This document shows, one piece after another, positions 24,973 to 35,137 of a DNA stretch of 64,000 bases; the first letter of the stretch is position 1; each line of letters opens with the position of its first letter. Location: NCBI GenBank assembly GCA_018399745.1, contig JAGYNZ010000009.1:1-64000 (forward strand), written 5' to 3'. Source of the stretch: Deltaproteobacteria bacterium (lineage in GTDB: Bacteria; Desulfobacterota; Dissulfuribacteria; Dissulfuribacterales; UBA3076). Made by a program: the position numbers and the translations under genes. A model generated the notes under the pieces. It was not told the origin of the DNA. It searched no databases and was given only the letters and a program-made list of their open reading frames with translations.

Positions 24973-26847
24973 ATGTCTGTATTTCCAAAACATTATGGGG
25001 TGATAGTAATAGGTGCCGGGCATGCCGGGTGCGAAGCCGCCCTGGCAGCTGCAAGGCTTGGAGTCCCCTGTTGTCTTCTCACAATAAATCTGGACTGCAT
25101 AGCTGCCATGAGCTGTAACCCTGCCGTAGGCGGCCTGGCCAAGGGTCATCTGGTAAGGGAGATAGACGCCCTTGGCGGGGAAATGGCAAAAAATACTGAC
25201 GCCACTGGAATTCAGTTCAGGCAGCTTAATACATCAAAAGGGCCTGCGGTAAGGTCCTCCAGGGCCCAATCAGACATGCTACTGTATCGCCTCTCCATGA
25301 AGCAGGTCTTGGAAAAGCAGGAAAACCTTGATATATATCAGGCCATGGCAGGGAGAATCCTGGCCAGGGAGGGACGGGTATACGGAGTCGAAACCACTCT
25401 CGGCCAGGAGATTTATTCAAGCACTGTAGTAGTCACTACAGGAACATTTCTCAAAGGGCTTATCCATATAGGGCTTAATCGTTTTCCCGCAGGACGCATG
25501 GGCGATCCACCTTCCAACAGGCTCTCGAGATCCTTGGCAGAATTGGGTTTTCGTATCGGAAGGCTTAAGACAGGCACCACCCCTCGCCTGCACGCACGAT
25601 CAATCAATTTTGAGGGACTTGAGGTCCAGAGAGGAGACCCACAACCAAGACCTTTTTCATTTACCACAGAAAAAATTGCCTTGCGGCAAGTACCCTGTTA
25701 TCTGACCTACACAAATGAAAAAACACATAAGATAATCAGAGGAGGATTAGACAGGTCTCCACTTTTTACCGGTGTCATTGAAGGTGTAGGCGCCAGGTAC
25801 TGCCCGTCAATTGAGGACAAGGTCTTCCGTTTTCCTGAAAAGCCAAGGCATCAGATATTTCTTGAGCCTGAGGGTCTTGATACCGTGGAGATCTACCCCA
25901 ATGGTATTCCAACAAGCCTGCCTATAGATGTGCAACTTGCAATGGTCAGGAGTATAGAAGGCCTTGAAAATGCAGAGATATTTCGACCCGGTTATGCTAT
26001 AGAGTACGACTATGCAGACCCGGTGCAGCTCAAGCCTTCTCTGGAAACCCATCTGGTTAAGGGCCTCTTCTTCGCAGGGCAGATAAATGGAACATCCGGT
26101 TATGAAGAAGCAGCGGCCCAGGGCCTCATGGCAGGCATAAATGCCGCCAGGCAGGTACGAGAAGAGGATCCTTTAGTTATCGACCGATCTCAGGCTTACA
26201 TAGGGGTATTGATAGATGACCTTGTGACAAAAGGTACAAAAGAGCCCTACAGAATGTTCACCTCTAGGGCAGAATATCGGCTGTTACTGAGAGAAGATAA
26301 CGCTGATCTCAGACTGATGCCACTTGGAAGACGTGCCGGCCTTTTGGGTGATAGGGCCTGGAGACTGTTTGAAAGGAAGCAACAAGAAATTTCGCGCGGC
26401 CTTGAAATGATCAGGAGAATAAAACTCACTCCAGGAGCAGACTCAAATAATTGGCTTCAACAGCTTGGCTCAAAACCCATCAGGCAACAGGTAAGTATTG
26501 AAGATTTACTTCGCCGCCCCGAAGTTGATTTCAAGGCAGTGGCCGAAAGATATACCGAACTGAAGGATTTTTCTCCTGAAGTGGCATGTCAGGTGGAAAT
26601 CAAAACTAAGTATTCAGGCTACGTTACTCGTCAGGAGGCCGAAGTGGCCAAATTTCAAAAATGGGAGTCTGTTCGGCTTCCATATGATTTGGACTATAAA
26701 GACATTCCGGGGTTGTCAAATGAGATAAAGGAAAAGTTGAGCATGCAGAAGCCCGATTCACTTGGGAGGGCCTCAAGGATCTCAGGAATTACACCTGCTG
26801 CAATAATCGCAGTTCAAATCTATCTTAAAAAAAAGGGGTTGGCTTGA
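24973..26847 (+). CDS. mnmG: tRNA uridine-5-carboxymethylaminomethyl modification enzyme MnmG
   Basis: FAD protein that with MnmE modifies U34 of several tRNAs. Full length at 624 aa. The FAD site [21 protein letters not shown] is at residues 9-29, followed by [22 protein letters not shown] with the catalytic cysteine, TGTFLKG, and the C-terminal helical domain that binds tRNA and MnmE ([39 protein letters not shown]). It follows the acetate kinase remnant. It has its own probable promoter at 24871. Confidence 0.97.
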   Translation: MSVFPKHYGVIVIGAGHAGCEAALAAARLGVPCCLLTINLDCIAAMSCNPAVGGLAKGHLVREIDALGGEMAKNTDATGIQFRQLNTSKGPAVRSSRAQSDMLLYRLSMKQVLEKQENLDIYQAMAGRILAREGRVYGVETTLGQEIYSSTVVVTTGTFLKGLIHIGLNRFPAGRMGDPPSNRLSRSLAELGFRIGRLKTGTTPRLHARSINFEGLEVQRGDPQPRPFSFTTEKIALRQVPCYLTYTNEKTHKIIRGGLDRSPLFTGVIEGVGARYCPSIEDKVFRFPEKPRHQIFLEPEGLDTVEIYPNGIPTSLPIDVQLAMVRSIEGLENAEIFRPGYAIEYDYADPVQLKPSLETHLVKGLFFAGQINGTSGYEEAAAQGLMAGINAARQVREEDPLVIDRSQAYIGVLIDDLVTKGTKEPYRMFTSRAEYRLLLREDNADLRLMPLGRRAGLLGDRAWRLFERKQQEISRGLEMIRRIKLTPGADSNNWLQQLGSKPIRQQVSIEDLLRRPEVDFKAVAERYTELKDFSPEVACQVEIKTKYSGYVTRQEAEVAKFQKWESVRLPYDLDYKDIPGLSNEIKEKLSMQKPDSLGRASRISGITPAAIIAVQIYLKKKGLA

Positions 26848-26874
26848 TCTCCGCGTATTCCTCCAATACTTTTT

Positions 26875-28005
26875 TCAATGCATGCGGAGTATTGGAAAAT
26901 TCAACCTGAAAGAGGTCCCTTGTTCGACTTCTTCCAGTTCGATGCTGCCACCCATCTGACGTATCAGGTCTCTGGCGAGAAACAGGCCCATTCCCAATCC
27001 TTCTCCTTTTGTGCTCGTAAATGGCTCAAAGAGTTTGTCACGCATAGCTATGGGAACACCTGTGCCATTGTCCTTTATTCTTATGATCACATGTTCATTG
27101 CCCTTTACCGCGCTTATAGAAAGAACTGAGGCGGCAACTTCTGAGGAAAGTGCATTTTGCCCAAGCAAAAAGAGCAAATTTTGTAACAGACCCGGATCTG
27201 TCTCAAGGTTAATTCCATCCGGACAATCGATAACTATATCACATGAATGAACTAGAGAATCGAGTTTTTCCTTTACCTTATCAAGTAGCTGACATAGTTC
27301 AACGTTTTTGAAATACAGCTCTCTTTCCCTATAGAAATTCGATATTCCATTTATTTGCCTAGCCAAATCTCTGGCCTCATTATAAATGGCGTCTGCTTGT
27401 TTCTTTAGTGCTATATCCGTATTCAGATGTCTTGCAAGCATCTGTGCCTGCCCGGCCAATATGGCAAGGGGGGTCTTTATCTGATGGGCTACCTGTGCAG
27501 TCATCTGGCCAAGAAGTGCTAATTTTTCATGCTGTTTAAATTTTTGTGCCATAAGGAAGCTCTCTGTGACGTCCTGTACAAGGACAAGATACTGAGAACC
27601 GGAAGTCGGCAATTTGCTTAATTGAACGGCTATCTGACCCAACTCTAGAATTTTGGGACTGTTTTCTTGCAATGATGCCGACAATCCTATTAAATACTGG
27701 CCGCTTCTCATATCCTCGGGCAATAGTTCAACAGCGCTCTGGTTTATATCATTTATCCGGTTGTCCTTAAGTTCAATTAAACCTATATTAAGGGCATCAG
27801 CCACTTTACTGAGCCGCCTTGAAGCATCCCTTGCCTCCCGGTATTTTGCTGAAGCAAGTCCAACCAGCACCTCCGAATGGGAAAAAGATGCCAATTTGGC
27901 ACTAGAAACCCTTTGTTTTCGCAGGATCACCACTAGGGCCATACACGTGAAAAGCCAGAAAAAGAGTAAAATACTTAGAGAAAAAAAACAGGCTGTTGAC
28001 ATCAT
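26875..28005 (-). CDS. Membrane-bound sensor histidine kinase
   Basis: 376 aa. One N-terminal transmembrane segment (residues about 5-27), a coiled region, a PAS-like region (about 65-155), then the HisKA box AQVAHQIKTPLAIL with the phospho-accepting His near residue 174, and a HATPase domain with NALSSE (N-box), DNGTGVP (G1) and GEGLGMGLFLARDL (G2). No receiver is fused, and no response regulator gene is adjacent, so its partner is elsewhere. AAGGGG before the double ATG supports the start. The signal is unknown. Confidence 0.9.
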   Translation of the reverse strand: MMSTACFFSLSILLFFWLFTCMALVVILRKQRVSSAKLASFSHSEVLVGLASAKYREARDASRRLSKVADALNIGLIELKDNRINDINQSAVELLPEDMRSGQYLIGLSASLQENSPKILELGQIAVQLSKLPTSGSQYLVLVQDVTESFLMAQKFKQHEKLALLGQMTAQVAHQIKTPLAILAGQAQMLARHLNTDIALKKQADAIYNEARDLARQINGISNFYRERELYFKNVELCQLLDKVKEKLDSLVHSCDIVIDCPDGINLETDPGLLQNLLFLLGQNALSSEVAASVLSISAVKGNEHVIIRIKDNGTGVPIAMRDKLFEPFTSTKGEGLGMGLFLARDLIRQMGGSIELEEVEQGTSFRLNFPILRMH

Positions 28006-28041
28006 TCCCCTTTACCATCTTCGGTAAAAAGGATGAAGAAA

Positions 28042-28857
28042 TTAAATATTGCGGGCCTTATTGAAATAATGCTTTAGTCGTAACCATGTAATCCCGAGAT
28101 ACTCATGAAATGAAAGATCGGCCTTTCTGAGATTGCTTGGATTGGGCCAAAGATCCCATGGACTCCAATGATTCTGAGAACACTGAAAATCACAAGGCAC
28201 GGGGTGAATTTCGAGATCCATATCTTTCGCAATGAAGAGAACCCTGGGCATGTGTGAAGCAGATGTAACTAAATAGAAGGGCGTTTGTTTCATAATTTTA
28301 CTTACAGCCTTAATATTCTCCTCTGTATCCCTTGAGTTTTCCTCCAGAGACACCTCCACGTTGTTAGGCAAACCCAGTTCTTTAAGCCATGAGTACGATA
28401 ACTGTGCTTCAGAAAACGAACAACCTGCAGGCCTGGCACAACCACCAACAATCACAAGCTGTTTAATGTTCGAGTCGTCGCGACATAGTTCTCGAATTTT
28501 TATTAACCTGAGCCTTGTATTTGGCGTAAGGCGGTCCACAATCGGCTTGTTCTCATCAGGAGAGGCCCCTCCGCATAGCATTACTGCCGTAGCAATATTA
28601 TCACTTGTAGACATCGTTGAATTGTCAGATTGGATTGAATGCTCAAGACTACAAATTAAAAAGTTGGCAACAGGTGCAGTTCCGGCCAAACCATAAATAA
28701 GAAAGGCCAAAACAAATAATGATCTGGCCAAATTTCGCCGCCGCTTCAGAGGCCATATGAAAAACCCAAAAAAAAGGCACACAAATATCGTGCCTGAAGG
28801 CATCAACAGAAGAGATACCGCTTTTTTAAAAGCAAAACCTATTACCTCTAAGTTCAT
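28042..28857 (-). CDS. ElyC/SanA/YdcF-family (DUF218) membrane protein
   Basis: 271 aa with two N-terminal membrane segments (about 15-35 and 45-65), then a DUF218 domain: AVMLCGG, RLRLIKIREL, LVIVGG, the E-N-S-R-D-T-E-E-N motif near residue 190 and YLVTSASHMPRVLFIA. In E. coli ElyC affects envelope peptidoglycan lipid-carrier use, and a similar envelope role is possible. It is next to the tRNA genes, which lie upstream on the same strand. Confidence 0.87.
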   Translation of the reverse strand: MNLEVIGFAFKKAVSLLLMPSGTIFVCLFFGFFIWPLKRRRNLARSLFVLAFLIYGLAGTAPVANFLICSLEHSIQSDNSTMSTSDNIATAVMLCGGASPDENKPIVDRLTPNTRLRLIKIRELCRDDSNIKQLVIVGGCARPAGCSFSEAQLSYSWLKELGLPNNVEVSLEENSRDTEENIKAVSKIMKQTPFYLVTSASHMPRVLFIAKDMDLEIHPVPCDFQCSQNHWSPWDLWPNPSNLRKADLSFHEYLGITWLRLKHYFNKARNI

Positions 28858-28860
28858 ATT

Positions 28861-28893
28861 AACAATTGAGAAATTGAGAATTTAGGAATTGAG
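28861..28893. repeat. Degenerate AATTGAG repeat
   Basis: Consecutive units CAATTGAG, AAATTGAG, AATTTAG and GAATTGAG with a period of 7-8 nt, between the ElyC-like gene and tRNA-Asp. Similar in form to the tracts at 1833, 19542 and 36431. Confidence 0.65.
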
Positions 28894-28914
28894 ATATGCC
28901 TCAATCCATCTAAG

Positions 28915-28991
28915 TGGCGGGGTCGACGAGACTCGAACTCGCGACCTCTGGCGTGACAGGCCAGCGTTCTAACCAACTGAACTACGACCCC
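28915..28991 (-). tRNA. tRNA-Asp (anticodon GTC)
   Basis: A 77-nt tRNA read on the reverse strand, beginning GGGGTCGTAGTTCAG and ending CGACCCCG followed by an encoded CCA (28915-28917). The acceptor stem is GGGGTCG/CGACCCC, and the anticodon stem-loop is TGGCC-TGTCACG-type with anticodon GTC. The T-arm has the standard GTTCGAGTC. It lies 25 nt after tRNA-Val and is probably co-transcribed with it. Confidence 0.97.
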
Positions 28992-29016
28992 ATTTCTGAT
29001 GTCTTTTATCAAAATA

Positions 29017-29091
29017 TGGTAGGCGGAACAGGGTTTGAACCTGTGACCCCCGGCTTGTAAGGCCGATGCTCTCCCGCTGAGCTACCCGCCC
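29017..29091 (-). tRNA. tRNA-Val (anticodon TAC)
   Basis: A 75-nt tRNA on the reverse strand beginning GGGCGGGTAGCTCAG, with anticodon loop CTTACAA (anticodon TAC), T-loop GTTCAAACC and an encoded CCA (29017-29019). The acceptor stem has G-U pairs at both ends. It is the first tRNA after the promoter at 29108-29136. Confidence 0.97.
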
Positions 29092-29107
29092 AAAAAGTTG
29101 CGGATAT

Positions 29108-29136
29108 TCTGTAACATTTGATTGAATAGGTGTCAA
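29108..29136 (-). promoter_or_regulatory. Candidate promoter of the tRNA-Val/tRNA-Asp unit
   Basis: Reverse strand: perfect TTGACA (29131-29136), a 17-nt spacer and TACAGA (29108-29113). The expected start is about 10 nt before tRNA-Val. Between this and lepB is an 8-bp inverted repeat ATTGCCTT/AAGGCAAT (29246-29275, 14-nt loop) without a T-run, so terminator function is doubtful. Confidence 0.5.
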
Positions 29137-29287
29137 GCTAACAAATTTCGCACTGTTACCAGAATAATATTTTACTTAAAACATATACAAAATCAGCACG
29201 AGCAAGGCTAACAATATCTATAATGGCCCTGGACTTTCCGGTGAGATTGCCTTATCGCTCTCGCTCCAAGGCAATGGAACCGCTATA

Positions 29288-29953
29288 CTAGCGAATAAGA
29301 TCACCTATACGTTCGAATCTTGGCCATAGTTTATCCGAATTCCAGCTCCAATAAATAGTAAAAGCCTCACCTTTCAAGTCTTTGAAAGGCACAAATCCCC
29401 AGAATCTACTATCGTAGCTTTGATCTCTGTTATCGCCCATTACAAAAATCTTGCCCTTCGGAACAGTAACAGGTCCCATATTATCCCTTGGTTGAACTGA
29501 TCCAGGCAATATTCGGGGGTCTGTATGCTGAATGTTTTCCATCCCAGAAAACAGTTTTCCGTTCACATATACCTTCTTATCTCTTATCTGGATAGTGTCT
29601 CCCTCAACACCAATCACCCGTTTTATAAAATCTTTTTCCCTGTCCAATGGATAAATAAATACAACTACATCTCCGCGCTCAGGTTTTTTGACCGGGAACC
29701 AAAGTTCCCTGGTAAAGGGATTTCTGACCCCATATATAAATTTGTTTACGAGTATATGATCACCTATAAGAAGCGTACTCTCCATTGAACCCGAGGGAAT
29801 TTTAAAGGCCTGGGCTACAAAGGTCCTTATAAAGATAGCCAATAGAAGGGCAATGAGAATTGCCTGTAGATATTCCCACGCCACTGACTGCCAGGAACGC
29901 TGGCAGGAATGCTTATTGGGCTGATTTTTTGCTGAAAAAGTGGAAATGGTCAT
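29288..29953 (-). CDS. lepB: Signal peptidase I
   Basis: Inner-membrane protease that removes signal peptides after export. 221 aa, with one membrane segment (about 29-48). The catalytic serine is in SGSMESTLLIGD (Ser near residue 58), and the catalytic lysine is in DREKDFIKRVIGVEGD. GDNRDQSYDSRFWGFVP closes the family signature. It follows lepA by 53 nt on the same strand, the common lepA-lepB pairing. Confidence 0.96.
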   Translation of the reverse strand: MTISTFSAKNQPNKHSCQRSWQSVAWEYLQAILIALLLAIFIRTFVAQAFKIPSGSMESTLLIGDHILVNKFIYGVRNPFTRELWFPVKKPERGDVVVFIYPLDREKDFIKRVIGVEGDTIQIRDKKVYVNGKLFSGMENIQHTDPRILPGSVQPRDNMGPVTVPKGKIFVMGDNRDQSYDSRFWGFVPFKDLKGEAFTIYWSWNSDKLWPRFERIGDLIR

Positions 29954-30006
29954 GGATTAGAATATTAGTCTATAAATCAGAGACCGCAAGTCTCTCCTCC
30001 TCCTAT

Positions 30007-31803
30007 TTATGCCTTTAGCACACTTAGAAAGGCCTCCTGAGGTATCTCCACATGTCCTATGTGCTTCATTTTCTTTTTTCCCTCTTTTTGCTTTTCCAGC
30101 AGCTTGCGCTTACGTGTGATATCACCCCCATAACATTTCGCTATAACGTCTTTTCTGAATGGGGCGACACGTTCTTTAGCAATAATATTGCTTCCAACGG
30201 CGGCCTGGATCACAACTTCAAACATCTGCCTAGGTATTGCTTTGCGCAAACGGCACACAAGTTCCCTGCCTCTATAATAGGCATTGTCTTTGTGTACTAT
30301 GACAGAAAGGGCGTCTACCGGTTGTCTATTAATAAGGATATCCAGCTTTACCAAATTAGCTGGCTTATGTTCAAGAAAGTCATAATCAATAGAAGCATAA
30401 CCTCTACTTATCGATTTTAACTTATCGTAAAAATCCAGAACGATTTCATTGAATGGAAGTTCGTATTTTAGCAGCACCCTGTTCTCCGTGAGATAGCGCA
30501 TATCTATCTGTTGTCCCCTTTTTTTATCGCACAACTGCATAACAGGACCGATATATTCCTTAGGGACATAAATCTCCATTCGTACAAAGGGCTCTGCTAT
30601 CTGCTCTATTTTATCTGCTGACGCCATCTGCGCAGGATTGTATATATCGACGATTTCTCCGCTAATAAGTTCGATTTGATAAGATACGGAAGGAGCTGTA
30701 CTTATGAGGGACAGCTTATACTCACGCTCAAGACGCTCCTTCACAATTTCCATATGAAGAAGACCGAGAAAACCGCACCTGAATCCGAAACCCAAGGCTG
30801 TGGAGCTTTCAGGTTCATAAGAAAAGGCCGGATCGTTCAACCATAGCTTTTCCACGGCCTCTTTTAACTGATCGTATTGAGCTGGATCTAGTGGATAAAG
30901 ACCGCAAAACACCATCGGCTTTACCGGCTCGAAGCCATGCAAACGGCTTGCGGCAGGACGTTTTTTCTCTGTGATGGTATCTCCAACACGTGTATCACGT
31001 ACGGCCTTTATGCCGGCAGTAAGAAATCCAACTTCTCCAGCAGTCAGTTGATCCCTTTCTACAGGATGCGGAGAAAAAATGCCTATCCTATCCACTTCGT
31101 AGGTCTGATTTGTAGACATCATGCGTATTCGCATTCCAGGCATAAGTGCACCTTCGACCATCCTTATCAATACAACTGTCCCTCGATATGAATCAAACCA
31201 TGAATCAAAAATAAGTGCCTTAAGCGGATGGCTGGAATTTCCTGCAGGAGATGGAATACGTTTTATTATTGCCTCCAGAATCTCTTTTGTACCCATACCT
31301 TCTTTTGCACTTGCCAGTATGGCCCCGGAAGTATCGAGACCTATAATATCCTCTATTTCTTGTGCAACCCTTTCAGGGTCTGCGCTGGGTAAATCAATTT
31401 TGTTCAGCACCGGTATGATCTCAAGTTCATTGTCCAGTGCCAGATAGACATTAGCCAGGGTCTGAGCCTCCACGCCCTGAGTGGCATCAACTACCAGAAG
31501 AGCACCTTCACAGGCTGCAAGACTCCTCGAGACCTCATAAGAAAAATCGACGTGGCCAGGTGTATCTATCAGATTAAGCACATAGGTCTCTTTATCTTCT
31601 GATTGGTATTTAAGCCTGACCGTCTGGGCCTTGATAGTTATCCCTCTTTCCCTCTCCAGTTCCATCTGGTCAAGAAACTGCTGTTTCATTTCCCTGGCGG
31701 ATACAGTACCGGTAAATTCCAGAATACGATCAGCAAGCGTAGATTTGCCATGATCGATGTGGGCAATTATCGAAAAATTACGAATTTTCTTCGGATCAGT
31801 CAT
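30007..31803 (-). CDS. lepA: Elongation factor 4 (LepA)
   Basis: Ribosome-associated translational GTPase. 598 aa, full length. G1 is [13 protein letters not shown], the switch region includes [17 protein letters not shown]3 is DTPGHVDF, G4 NKIDLPSAD, and the LepA-specific C-terminal domain includes [38 protein letters not shown]. Its stop is followed by lepB. The upstream 240 nt to pilM is AT-rich and probably carries promoters for both directions. Confidence 0.97.
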   Translation of the reverse strand: MTDPKKIRNFSIIAHIDHGKSTLADRILEFTGTVSAREMKQQFLDQMELERERGITIKAQTVRLKYQSEDKETYVLNLIDTPGHVDFSYEVSRSLAACEGALLVVDATQGVEAQTLANVYLALDNELEIIPVLNKIDLPSADPERVAQEIEDIIGLDTSGAILASAKEGMGTKEILEAIIKRIPSPAGNSSHPLKALIFDSWFDSYRGTVVLIRMVEGALMPGMRIRMMSTNQTYEVDRIGIFSPHPVERDQLTAGEVGFLTAGIKAVRDTRVGDTITEKKRPAASRLHGFEPVKPMVFCGLYPLDPAQYDQLKEAVEKLWLNDPAFSYEPESSTALGFGFRCGFLGLLHMEIVKERLEREYKLSLISTAPSVSYQIELISGEIVDIYNPAQMASADKIEQIAEPFVRMEIYVPKEYIGPVMQLCDKKRGQQIDMRYLTENRVLLKYELPFNEIVLDFYDKLKSISRGYASIDYDFLEHKPANLVKLDILINRQPVDALSVIVHKDNAYYRGRELVCRLRKAIPRQMFEVVIQAAVGSNIIAKERVAPFRKDVIAKCYGGDITRKRKLLEKQKEGKKKMKHIGHVEIPQEAFLSVLKA

Positions 31804-32043
31804 AAATATAGTCTTTCAGATCAGTACTTGTTCCCAGATTAAGTTATCTAGGGATTAACAGACAACTCAGAACATTGAACTTTTTCAACAGTTAACAGTA
31901 AACATTATTTTAAGAACATTTTTTCATATAAAGTTAAGAAAAAAAAGAAATCTACCGAAACAATAAATATAAAAAATTTATCCAAGCTTTGCGAATGAGC
32001 CGATAATGGATCTAAGTCCAACAATGTAAGGATTTTATATGTC

Positions 32044-33135
32044 TTGGGAATATTTAAAATGAAAATTCCTTCTCTGCCGATGAAATGGGGACAGCGTCAA
32101 CGCCATATATTGGGGCTGGATATAGGTTCACACAGCATTAAAATTCTTGAGCTATACAGCAACGGCACCGGCTCTATTATCAAATCAATTGGCCGTGCAT
32201 TGGTCCCACCACAAGCCATAGTAGACGGTTCAATAAAAGAACCAGATAAAGTTGCAAAGGTACTAAAGGCACTTTTAGACAATCTTCGACCAAAAGTTAA
32301 ATATGCGGCCACATCTATCGCTGGCTATTCCGTCATTGTCAAGAAAATAATCGTTCCATATCAGGACGAAGGTGAAATAGAAAGAAATCTTATTTTCGAA
32401 GCAGAAAAATATGTGCCATTTGAAATTGAAGAAGTCTATGTGGATTTTCATGCACTGGATAGGGAACACAAAAAAAACAGCGGAACAGAAATTTTTCTTG
32501 TTGCTGCTAAAAGAGAGATTGTTGATGAATACGCCTCTCTTACACAGGAGGTTGGTTTATGTCCGGCAGTAGTTGACGTGGACGCATTTGCCCTTGGAAA
32601 TGCCTTTGAAGGTGCTTTTGGCCTTTTAAACGAACCTATTGTCTTGGTAGATATTGGAGCCCAGAAGACAAACATTAATATAATTTTACAAGGCACATCT
32701 ATTTTTGCAAGAGACATGGCATTTGGAGGAGATCAACTTACAGAGGCTATCCAGGAAGCCACAGGACTGGAATATGGAGATGCGGAAAAAATAAAGATTA
32801 CCGGAAGTTCTGATGTTGCAATCACGAAAGAAGTAACCGCGGTTTGCAGGGAGTTATGTGATGCTTGGGCATTAGAACTGAGAAAGGCAATAGATTTCTT
32901 TAAGGCGAACTCAAGCCCAGAGACATACCCCACACATCTATACACAAGCGGAGGTTCTGCCTTTTTAAAAGAACTTGACATACTCTTTAGCGACATAATA
33001 GGCCTGCCGGTGAACATATTAAATCCCCTGCACGGTTTTGCTGTGGATCGTGGCATAGAGCCTAAATATATTTCATCTGTCGCTCCACAAATGGCAATAG
33101 CCACCGGCCTCGCGTTGAGGACTTTGACAAAATGA
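32044..33135 (+). CDS. pilM: Type IV pilus assembly protein PilM
   Basis: Actin-like cytoplasmic protein of the pilus alignment complex. 363 aa. The nucleotide-binding fold is seen in LGLDIGSHSIKILEL near residue 22 and IVLVDIGAQKTNINII near residue 200, with GGSAFLKELD in the C-terminal lobe. The frame starts at TTG 32044, 10 nt after AAGGA; ATG 32059 is an alternative. Its end overlaps pilN by 4 nt. PilM binds the N-terminus of PilN in known systems. Confidence 0.94.
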   Translation: MGIFKMKIPSLPMKWGQRQRHILGLDIGSHSIKILELYSNGTGSIIKSIGRALVPPQAIVDGSIKEPDKVAKVLKALLDNLRPKVKYAATSIAGYSVIVKKIIVPYQDEGEIERNLIFEAEKYVPFEIEEVYVDFHALDREHKKNSGTEIFLVAAKREIVDEYASLTQEVGLCPAVVDVDAFALGNAFEGAFGLLNEPIVLVDIGAQKTNINIILQGTSIFARDMAFGGDQLTEAIQEATGLEYGDAEKIKITGSSDVAITKEVTAVCRELCDAWALELRKAIDFFKANSSPETYPTHLYTSGGSAFLKELDILFSDIIGLPVNILNPLHGFAVDRGIEPKYISSVAPQMAIATGLALRTLTK

Positions 33136-33725
33136 TTCAAATAAACCTCCTTCCAATTCGAGAGTGGCGTAAAAAAGAGGCGGTTCGCCAGCAGATTTCA
33201 GTCTTCTTCCTGTTCTTGATCCTCTTGACAGTTGTTTTATTGGCTGCAGGTTTGACGATTCAAGGAAAGGTAGTGGCTCAAAGACAAGAGCTGGCATCAT
33301 TAGAAGAAAAAAAAGCTCAATATGCATATGTAAATAAAAAAATAGAAAGGGTAAACAAGCAGCGAAAACAAGTTGAAGACAAATTTAAGTCTATAGAAAA
33401 ACTTCAAGAAGGTCGCACAATAACGGTTAAAATCCTGGATGAAGTTGTGAGTTCAATTCCTATTGATCGTCTATGGCTTACTAAATTAGACTTTAATACA
33501 AATAATGTGCAACTTGATGGAGTCGCCCTTGACAACCATACGGTAGCACTTTTTATGCGTCGCATGGAAAAATCGCCAATGTTTAGATCAGTAAGCTTGA
33601 TAAATACCAAACAAAAGTCGGTCCAGGGACATGCCCTTATGGAATTTGAGCTTCGAGTAAATGTTGAAACTCAACAAGAGAAAAACAAAAACGAGAATGT
33701 TGCAAAGAGGGCTAAAAAGTCGTGA
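33132..33725 (+). CDS. pilN: Type IV pilus assembly protein PilN
   Basis: Inner-membrane protein, 197 aa. The N-terminal IQINLLPIREWRKKEA is the conserved motif that docks into PilM. A membrane segment follows (about 20-43), then a coiled coil (about 50-95) and a small periplasmic ferredoxin-like domain. It overlaps both pilM and pilO by 4 nt. The C-terminal tail is Lys/Asn-rich. Confidence 0.94.
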   Translation: MIQINLLPIREWRKKEAVRQQISVFFLFLILLTVVLLAAGLTIQGKVVAQRQELASLEEKKAQYAYVNKKIERVNKQRKQVEDKFKSIEKLQEGRTITVKILDEVVSSIPIDRLWLTKLDFNTNNVQLDGVALDNHTVALFMRRMEKSPMFRSVSLINTKQKSVQGHALMEFELRVNVETQQEKNKNENVAKRAKKS

Positions 33726-34489
33726 AATTCAACAAACTCAGCCTTAAGATACCTCCTGGACTTTTCCAATCTGTCTATGCCCTTCCTGTCTGGCAGAAGG
33801 CCAGCATATGCTTGCTCGTCTTAGTTATTCCTATTGCCCTATTCTGGTTTTTTTTCCTGTCCATTCGTCTAGAAGAAATAAAAACTATGTCGGAGAAGAT
33901 CCCGAAGCAGAGGCAGGAACTTGTCAAGCTGGAAGCAAAATCCAAGCAGATTCCCCAATTGGAAAAAGAATTGAAGACCATGGAGGAAATTTTACAGAAG
34001 GCACTGAAGCTATTGCCTGAAAAAAAAGACATACCGACTTTTTTGCCTGAGATTTCCTCGCTTGGCAACGAGGCCAGGCTGGACTTTTTATCCTTTAAAC
34101 CACAGAAGGAACAGCCAAAGACCTTTTACGCTGCCATTCCCATTAACATGGAATTCAACGGTCCATTTCACAGTACAGTTGATTTCTTTAATAATATAAG
34201 TAACATGGCTCGTATAGTGCATATAAAATCGGTCTCAATGGGAAAGGCCAAGCAAACCACCAAAGTCTGGAGTCAGAAGGGATCAGCAAGCAGTAATCAA
34301 AAAACCGAAGATGTCGGTGAAGCAGCACCAATAAAAGGGGTAGAGTCGCCCAATGAGGATCAAGAGGATAAGCGAGACGCCACATGGATAATAAGCACCC
34401 GTTGTGACGCCGTAACATATCGTTTTCTCAGTCCGGAAGAACAACAGGCGAAAACGAATGCGAAGGCAAAAAAGAAAAAAAGAAGATAA
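33722..34489 (+). CDS. pilO: Type IV pilus assembly protein PilO
   Basis: Inner-membrane partner of PilN, 255 aa. One membrane segment at about 24-46, a coiled coil at about 55-100, and the domain FLPEISSLGNEARLDFLSFKPQ with FHSTVDFFNNISNMARIVHIKSVSMG, typical of PilO. The C-terminal 80 residues include a polar insertion, and the end is very basic (KAKKKKRR). The start is GTG. It overlaps pilN by 4 nt; pilP begins 39 nt after it. Confidence 0.92.
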   Translation: MKFNKLSLKIPPGLFQSVYALPVWQKASICLLVLVIPIALFWFFFLSIRLEEIKTMSEKIPKQRQELVKLEAKSKQIPQLEKELKTMEEILQKALKLLPEKKDIPTFLPEISSLGNEARLDFLSFKPQKEQPKTFYAAIPINMEFNGPFHSTVDFFNNISNMARIVHIKSVSMGKAKQTTKVWSQKGSASSNQKTEDVGEAAPIKGVESPNEDQEDKRDATWIISTRCDAVTYRFLSPEEQQAKTNAKAKKKKRR

Positions 34490-34528
34490 CTGTTAACGCA
34501 TTAAAATTTGAAATAAGATGATACGAGT

Positions 34529-35137
34529 ATGCAGGTAAAAACACAAATCTATTATAGGAAATTTGTTATTTATATAAGTGTACTTATCACTATTTCTTTA
34601 TATGGCCTTTGTTGTTTGTCCGGATGTAAAGATAAAACTACCGTAACTCCTGTAACAACTTCTGTTACGGAAAAATCAAACCGAATTAATTCTGAAAAAG
34701 AAAAGGATTTTCAGGTGAGACTGGAACGTCTCATGGAGCCTGTTACTTATTGTTACAGCTCAAATGGAAAGCCCGATCCGTTTCAGCCGTTTTTGAAGAC
34801 AGCACCGAAAGTTTCTAAACGAATAGCTACGAAACGACAACCAAAAAAAGAGTTCAAAAGGCCGGAGATTTGCGCTACCCCATTGGAGTGTATGGACGTC
34901 GGCCAGCTGACGCTGGTAGGCATTATTTCCAATGATAAAGGTAATAGAATTGCAATGGCCGAGGACGCCGCCGGAATCGGGTACTTCTTGCAGCCCGGAC
35001 TGCGGATTGGCTATCGAAATGGCAGGGTTAAAAAAATCCTTCCAAACAGAGTAATCGTAGAAGAAGAACTCGAAGATATTCGCGGTGAGCTGACTTTGCA
35101 GAACAGGGTACTGTTACTACATCCGGAGGGAAAATAA
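34529..35137 (+). CDS. pilP: Type IV pilus lipoprotein PilP
   Basis: Inner-membrane lipoprotein that links PilN/O to the secretin. 202 aa, with a lipobox LSGC near residue 33. An unstructured linker follows, then the PilP beta domain with MDVGQLTLVGIISNDKGNRIAMAEDAAGIGYFLQPGLRIG and a final RVLLLHPEGK strand. Its TAA overlaps the ATG of the next gene by one base. Confidence 0.92.
   Translation: MQVKTQIYYRKFVIYISVLITISLYGLCCLSGCKDKTTVTPVTTSVTEKSNRINSEKEKDFQVRLERLMEPVTYCYSSNGKPDPFQPFLKTAPKVSKRIATKRQPKKEFKRPEICATPLECMDVGQLTLVGIISNDKGNRIAMAEDAAGIGYFLQPGLRIGYRNGRVKKILPNRVIVEEELEDIRGELTLQNRVLLLHPEGK

Noticed and set aside
29246..29275. Terminator after lepB
   Set aside because: The 8-bp inverted repeat has a 14-nt loop and no T-run on the relevant strand.
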